A stretch of 64,000 bases of DNA from Cavenderia fasciculata (taxonomy: Eukaryota; Evosea; Eumycetozoa; Acytosteliales; Cavenderiaceae). A program made the position numbers and the translations under genes. The DNA lies in assembly GCF_000203815.1 (NCBI RefSeq), contig NW_004457639.1, forward strand, positions 1,054,001 through 1,118,000, read 5' to 3'. Shown here in pieces: positions 57,701 to 64,000 of this stretch (within the stretch, counting starts at the first letter, position 1; every line of letters begins with the position of its first letter). A model generated the notes under the pieces. The model was not told the DNA's origin and made no database searches. It saw only the letters and a program-made list of their open reading frames with translations.

Positions 57701-58814
57701 TTTAGATAAAATAATAATAATAATCGTATTTTTATTTTAGTAGTACATCCATTCCCATCCAACACCACCACCACCACACTCAACAGCACACAAACACACA
57801 CAACAACGTAGCAGCAAGTATGTATAAATATTTCCCAACTGCCATCCATGGGTATGTATCAATGTAATAATGTATGTATGTATGGATGTATGGATGTATG
57901 GAGTATCCAGTTTCCATCCATCCATCCATCTCATCACCAACATCTAGCAGCAAGCATTGCTGTGCATGATATTATTACTACTATTACTACTACTACTCTC
58001 GTTTCTACTAATATCAGCAACACCAAACTACTCCTAAATTACTCTCTCTCTCTCTATGTGTATTTATTATCCCGACCATCGCGCACACAGTCCATCATCA
58101 TATGCAACCATCTTTTTCAAATTCGCACACACAATTACAACTCTCTCTCTTTCTCTCTCTCTAACAATAGATTCAATTAACCATCATGACCAAATGGTGA
58201 TCACCCTTTAAATCATCATTGAATTACCATCGCACCATGTTGTTTTATATATCACACTTTCTCTCTCTTCACACGCACACTGTTGGTGATCGATCACCCC
58301 ACCCACCCACGACCATGGTAAACTAAATATTTCTTTCATATTCGTATTACAAAATTAAAGACAAGACATTATAATAATGCTCATCACTCTATGTCATATG
58401 TTTAAGCATTTTTCCTCATCCCTCTTTATTATTATTATTTATAGATTGATAATGGACAACGATTATGATTATATATAGTAGAATGTTGTGTAAAAAGGGC
58501 ATCTTTCTCTGTGTGTGTGCGCATGTGTGTGTTTAGATTAAATTTACAACTTAGAGTGAATTAATATATTAATCTACCACACCCACCAACCAACTCGATC
58601 TTAGTGTGGAAATGATCAGAGATGAACAGTAGCAGTGATAAGCCAATAGGGATACAATTTGAAAGAGAATCATATATATATAAACTGTATCACTTTAAAA
58701 ATATCCCATCAATCAAAATTGAAAGTATCTATCCATGGATGCATCCATTTCCCATTTTCCTGCTATCCCCCTCCTCAAAAACATCATCATAATTAATTAT
58801 CATTGTATCAATGA

Positions 58815-58881
<67 letters not shown>

Positions 58882-59584
58882 TATACTATGTTGTTTAGAT
58901 GTATTATTAAATATTTCTGAAAGAGTGGTGTGTGAGAGTGTTGGATTGACTACCAAATCTAGCAATATTACAAAAATAAATTTGTAGTCAATCCCATCAT
59001 TCATATCATCATTCACACTCACACAACATCCATCCAGTATCCATCCGGTATTAATTAATTATCTTCACTGTTGTTGGTTTTGATAACAATAATTCATAAA
59101 CCCGCATTACTTTTGTAAAATATCCATCCTCTTGTCAAACCATTTATTTCCTAGCTAGCTAGTAGTAACTGACACAGAGAGTTGACATTGTATGTATGTA
59201 TTATTTAATTTAAAATTTCCAAGTTTGTATTTATTTTTAACCATCCATTGCTCACGATATTTCTTTATTTGGATTTGGTTGACATAAATCATTATCACAT
59301 CACACCCACACAATGTACTGGATAAATATTATGCTTTCCTTCTATAGAATATAAAAATCAATCTAGATACAGACAAAAAAAGTAAAAAGATTTTTAATAG
59401 TATATCCAGTGGGTCACGGTCAAATCATTCAACCATCATGATCTAATTTTATAAATATCATTCTAATTTTAATCTGTGTAAGTTAAAAGAGAAAAGAAAA
59501 ATTACATGTCAACTGATAGGGATGATGATGATGATGATATCTATTTTTAAACTTTTTAATATTTTATTAATTACTATTATTTAT
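54747..59584. promoter_or_regulatory. 4.8-kb gene-poor upstream region, rich in microsatellites
   Basis: The longest gap in the window. It lies upstream of the forkhead/homeobox gene and downstream of the F-box/ARM gene (same strand), so most of it is likely regulatory. It is packed with short tandem repeats: ATGG (55471-55496), TATG (55611-55628), AATG (55911-55927), GGAAA (55983-55999), ATT (56670-56690), TAC (56783-56803), TGTA (57868-57899), CT and CA tracts (58040-58180). A GC-richer island with gtgcgcgcgcgtg stands at 56038-56076. No frame with family similarity or splice support was found. Confidence 0.5.
58815..58880. repeat. (AAT)n microsatellite, ~22 units
   Basis: Uninterrupted AAT repeat of about 66 bp, the longest perfect trinucleotide tract in the window, outside any gene. 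Confidence 0.97.
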
Positions 59585-62035
59585 TTAATGAAGTGGTGCT
59601 TCTTCTAATGCACTTTGAAGTATTCTCATTAATTCTAAAAATCTATTTGAATATGATGGATGATTTATACAAGCAATTTCCATTAAACTAATTCCTCCTG
59701 ATCTTGCAATTGTTAATTTATTTTTGGCTAAAAAGAATGTAAGTAAGTAAATTAATATTATTATCCAGTTTTTTGTTTGTTTTTTTTAATCTTTTATACA
59801 TACGATTACAAGATAAATTTTTTAAAGCACCTCTACCTTGCATTTGTACACCAGCATGGAATGGATGATTTCTCATTGCTTGAAGTATTAATTTAATACC
59901 ACCTTCTCTTGCAATGGTTTCTTCATTGGTTTCATCTTGATATGCCAAATTAATCAATGCTGCACATCCTTCATCTTGAACATCTGGATCTTGATAATGA
60001 TTTGTCATTGCTTGTAATACTAATTGAATTCCTCCCAATTTTGTTATTAAATCTTTATTTTTTTCTAAACAATTAAAAAATAAATAAAATGTAAATAAAA
60101 GATTTATATTATATTATTTCTTTCTTTATCTTTTTACCATTTCTAGCTAAATTTCTAAGGGCACCACAACCATTTAATTGTAAATCTGGATGAGAAGCAA
60201 AATTTCTCATACTATTTAATATTAAATTAATTCCTCCTTCTTTTGCACTTAGAACTTTATTTTTATCTAAAATAAACAAAATAAATATTAGTTTTCTTTT
60301 TTTTCTATTTCTATTTCTTTTTTTTCTTACCATTACAACCAAGATTTCTAAGAGCACCACAACCTTGAGTTTGAATACCAATATGATTTGGATGATTTCT
60401 CATTGCTGTGGCGATGGCATGAATACCACCTTCTTGAGCAACACGACTTTCAGATAGATCATTACGAGCTAGATTTCTCAAGACAAAACTTGTATTGTAT
60501 TGAACACCTGGATTGTGAACATGATTTCTCATTGCTTGTAGGATCAATTTGATGCCATCCAATTCAACCACTTCCAAGTAATTATTGTTTGAATAGACAC
60601 CAAAGCTATTGGGACTGTCACATGTGAGGTTACCAAGTGCACCACAAGCATCTTCTTGAACACCATGATTAAGTGGATGATTTTTCATTGCATTGAGAAT
60701 CAATTTGATTCCATCGTATCTTGCAATAAGAGCTTCGTGCTCATCCTCTTTTCTTTGTCTATATGATAATCGTTTCAATATATAACAACATTCTCTTTGA
60801 ATCAATGAACTATGTGGATTTACTTTCATTATACCAATTATCTTTTTAATTTGTCCATTTTCATCATTTCCATCATGTGGTCTCCAAAATTCCTAAAACC
60901 AAAAATAAATTAATAAATATATTAAATAAATATTTTTTCTTTTTTTTTTTTCTTTTTTCTTTACCTCTGGAAGATCTTCCATTAAACAAAGGATCATTTT
61001 AATTTGAGGAGGATTAGCAGTCCAACGAGAATTGTATTGCATGGCATAAAATATTCTTGGACAAGTACGTTCAAACAAGTTGCCCCAGAATTTGAAAACT
61101 TCGACAATGTGCCACATTCTCTTGCAGGCAAGACTCATCTTCCAAAGATCACGGGCTGGGAAAAAGGAAAGTAAATGTACCAACATTTCGGTTGGAATGG
61201 AGAAAATATCAAATATAAATTGTTGTTGATGATCTTGTTGAAAATAATTATGTAATGCTTGTGGTTCTATTTGTTGTTGTGAATCTATCATTATCGATGT
61301 TGGAATCGAAGATGGAATTAAATTATTATTATTATTATTATTATTAATATTATTATTATTGTTATTATTATTTAATTTAATCATTTTTGTTGGCTGAGTT
61401 ATAATTGTATTATCAGTATGTAAAGTTGATGTAGAAGAAGAAGGAGTTGGTAATGACAAGAGTGAATTTGATTTTTTTGACAATGAAGAAAATACTCTTA
61501 GAAAACTAGAGTATGGTCCTCCACTAATACCCTGTTGAGGTTGTTGATTATTATTAATACTAGAATTTAAAGTATGATTTGGAGTTTGATTATTAATTGA
61601 AGTGGATGATGAACTAAGTGAAATGGATGATGATGATGAGGAAGAGGTAGTATTTCTAATATTATTCATGTCGGGTAAAATACTATCAAGTATAAATATT
61701 TGTATATTTGAATAGTAATAATTGTTACAATAGTTGTATCTATCCTTGTTAAATTCTTCCTTGTTGTAATAATTATTCTCTTTTTTTAATTTTGCAATGA
61801 TGATTGGATCAATAATATTATTATTATTATGGCTATTATTAATTAAATGATGTTTTAATATTTGTTGTTTGATAAAATGATGAATATTTTGTTTAAATGG
61901 TTGTTTAATAATATTCTTGTACTTGTTGTTGACAATAATGCCTAAAAGAATGAATAACATCATATAAATGGTAACCATTGAATCAACACCTCCTCCTTTT
62001 CCATGGTAATCCATTGGTGATGATCTTTCTTTCAT
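59585..62035 (-). CDS. F-box protein with Armadillo repeats and N-terminal hydrophobic segment
   Basis: Five exons, 62035-60965, 60892-60331, 60266-60138, 60064-59804 and 59727-59585, join in phase to 721 residues. Residues ~19-37 are a hydrophobic span (SMVTIYMMLFILLGIIV). A long Asn/Ser-rich region follows, then an F-box (FSIPTEMLVHLLSFFPARDLWKMSLACKRMWHIV) and a region FWGNLFERTCPRIFYAM. From ~residue 375 on, about seven Armadillo-type units repeat GGI.LIL.AMRNHP....VQ..GCGALRNL..N. Several introns fall at the same place in consecutive units (after CN or RN, before KNK), so repeats were gained by exon duplication. The protein is predicted to be an SCF receptor with an ARM target-binding surface; membrane attachment is an inference from the N terminus. 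Confidence 0.87.
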
Positions 62036-62724
62036 TCTCTATCTTGTTTATTTGTTCAACAGGCAAACAAACAAACAAGCAAGAGAGAGGGGGAATAATG
62101 CAGTGTCTGTCCGGACAGAACTATTCAAGACAAAAAGTAGAGACGACGACGACGAATATGAGGAGGATGAGGAAACCAAACCAAGAGAGAGAGAGTGGTT
62201 AAAAAATGTATTTAACAGATGGAATTAAAAAAAAAAATCGTTCCAGACGTTAAATTTAAAATATTAATATTAATATTTTAAAGTGTTAATATTAATTGTA
62301 TGGAATAGATAATGATAAAGAAGAAGAAGATGATGATGATGTAGTAGGAAGTGGGGAGGAGGAGGAAAGAATGGTTGTCGAGAAGAATGAGTGTCTCACA
62401 TGTGAATAGAATCTAAGATTGGAAAAACAAAAAAAATAAAAATATTACAATAATATTAATTGGGAGGGGAGGGGGTGTAGTGTGAAAGTAATCAAAAATT
62501 TTTAATAGACCTATGACTTTTTTTTTTTTTTTTTTTTTTTTTTTATTCTAAATTTAGTAGAGAAAAATAAATTAATAAAGTCAGTGTGTCTTTGAAATTG
62601 TACATGTGTATTAAAATTTTTTAGATTAATCTGATAAAAATAGGTAAAAAAACAGATAAAAAAATGTTTTTTTTTTTTTTTTTTGATTGAGATTGATGAT
62701 TGTTTATTATTATTATTATTATTA
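62036..62724. other. Intergenic, homopolymer-rich
   Basis: Upstream of the F-box/ARM gene and downstream of the last gene. A 26-nt T run at 62519-62544, a second T run near 62667-62684, GA-rich words and a (ATT)n tract at 62706-62727 that enters the next gene's 3' end. An inverted AT palindrome (aatattaatattaatatt) is near 62260-62278. Confidence 0.5.
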
Positions 62725-64000
62725 TTACTGTTGTTGATTAAAATCAAATACTGATTTACCAATTATATTTGCTAATAAATCAATATTAATATTGTCATCT
62801 ATTCTATTTTGTTTAGGTTGTTGATTTTTATGTGTATTTTGATTTTGATTATTTTGATTATTTTGATTTTGATTTACTGGTTCATTAAAAAAAGTTGATT
62901 CCAAAGTTAGAGGAGAAGGAATATTTGATTTACGATGAGTATGTTTTTCGAAAAATGGATTATAGATGGAGACTGAAGTGGAAGGGATGAGGTTTTTGAT
63001 GATTTGACAATCACGTTCCAAATCTGAAAAGGAAGCAATGTATTTGGGAAGATTTTCAATTTCATAGCTCTTTTGTGCCTCAGTGTCTTTAAAGTAATCG
63101 AGTTGAGGTGAAAGACGGAATGTATGAACCAAATTGACAATATACGATTTACCAGAGGTCGACGACTTTAGTGTCATCATGTCGATGGTCTTGGTCACTC
63201 CCTTTTTATAAAATGACACTCCATACACAAATGTCAATGGATGAACAGGATTAAATTTCTTTAAAAACCATCTTGACAATTTTTCCAAATCAAATTGATT
63301 CTTGTTTAAAAATGTTTTTTGAAGTGAAGAAGAGGATGAATTATTATTATTATTATTATTATTTTGATTATTATCTTCGTTAGATTTAATACTTGGGATT
63401 ACAGTTGAAGACCATTTATGTTGAGAAAAGATTGGATCTATATTTCGAAGTGTTTGAGTGTAGAGTGTATCAATGTTTGGATAGGATGGGAATAATTGAT
63501 TTCTATCCAAATCGGTACCAATGATGACTTGCATATCTGAAAACTCTAAATGAATAATAGGGTAGGATTGAAGGCTGTGAAATGAATCGGATCGGTGAAG
63601 TGGGATATGTCCAAATATCGATTTATCTGGTAATGACACTGTCCAATATGCCTTTGAATCATTGGTTCCAGTTATATATAATGGTGATGAATATGGATCT
63701 TCAAATTTTGTTGTTAATGTTTTCTAAGATAAGATAATAAAAAAGAAAAGATAATTAGATAAAATATATAGATTCAATTTGATTTGATTTGATTTGTACA
63801 TACATGTAATAAAGCTTGAATATTTTCAAAACTAGGATTTTGTAATGATTTTGCAAATAATCTAAAATAATAAAAGAAGAATTAATCAATCTAATACTAT
63901 CTATTACTATCTATTCTATATCTATTCTATTTACTTTTGAAACTTTTGAAATGAACTACTATAATGAAAACCTAACCAAACAACATCGTCTGTTCTATAA
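62725..64000 (-). CDS. Unrecognised protein, 3' part only (runs off the window)
   Basis: Three exons are visible: from beyond 64000 to 63935, 63861-63804 and 63723-62725, with consistent phases. The readable part starts YRTDDVVWLGFHYSSSFQKF, continues LFAKSLQNPSFENIQALLH and TLTTKFEDPYSSPLYITGTN, then ~330 residues with mixed alpha/beta composition (LSRWFLKKFNPVHPLTFVYG, SDLERDCQIIKNLIPSTSV) and an Asn/Gln-rich C-terminal end. No domain was recognised; the 5' end lies outside the window. Confidence 0.7.

Noticed and set aside
57404-58180. Several short frames on both strands (57404-57610, 57607-57849, 57848-58180)
   Set aside because: They are made of microsatellites and pyrimidine tracts and share no motif with known proteins.
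58729-59022. Poly-tyrosine / poly-isoleucine frames
   Set aside because: Translations of the (AAT)n microsatellite.
62519-62544. 26-nt T run considered as a poly-A tail of a retroposed gene
   Set aside because: No target-site duplication or gene copy next to it; it lies in homopolymer-rich 3' flank of the last gene.

Overview
The window is nuclear DNA of a dictyostelid social amoeba. The evidence is the very AT-rich intergenic sequence, the many short GT..AG introns (about 50-110 bp), the asparagine, glutamine, serine and threonine homopolymers inside proteins, an hssA/B-like small gene with its intron 13 nt after the start, and Dictyostelium-like versions of housekeeping genes (Arp2/3 subunit 1, dynamitin, TBC1D23). 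The large family of F-box/leucine-rich proteins hints at a deep-branching group such as Cavenderia; that species guess is inference. No retroelement, tRNA, rRNA or CRISPR was seen.

Layout. Positions 1-3500 are decayed accessory DNA: on the minus strand a broken gene whose C-terminal half looks like a RuvC/zinc-ribbon nuclease of the TnpB/Fanzor kind, and on the plus strand a broken or multi-exon unrecognised gene with an SAP-like motif and a second degenerate copy of part of it. Positions 3.7-20.4 kb hold mostly single-copy genes: a leucine-rich-repeat + SAPS fusion, a RING + zinc finger + pentapeptide-repeat protein, a DDHD phospholipase, an Mpo1-like membrane protein, two secreted or surface proteins, an unrecognised membrane protein and an F-box-like protein. 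Positions 20.7-35.0 kb are a fast-evolving block: seven tandem F-box/leucine-rich genes on the minus strand (five open, two reduced by large internal deletions), bracketed by two direct copies of a ~350-bp segment. Each copy carries the 5' part of a plus-strand gene. The left copy interrupts a cysteine-rich surface-protein gene.

Positions 35.2-50.6 kb are conserved cell-biology genes: a GFA/CENP-V-fold protein, an hssA/B-like gene, dynamitin (dynactin), an RWD-RBR ubiquitin ligase like RNF14, Sec61 beta split into three tiny exons, ARPC1, an unrecognised type II-like membrane protein, and TBC1D23. Positions 51.6-64 kb hold a large transcription factor with a forkhead-like winged helix and a divergent homeodomain, a nearly 5-kb gene-poor upstream region, an F-box + Armadillo protein with an N-terminal hydrophobic segment, and a partial gene running off the right end.

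The genes do not form an operon-like pathway. Recurring themes are ubiquitin ligase components (RING, RBR and at least eight F-box-like proteins including relics) and membrane traffic or cytoskeleton (dynactin, Arp2/3, TBC1D23, Sec61 beta, DDHD lipase). Exon borders below were read by eye from splice signals and checked for reading phase; they are predictions, not transcript-supported.
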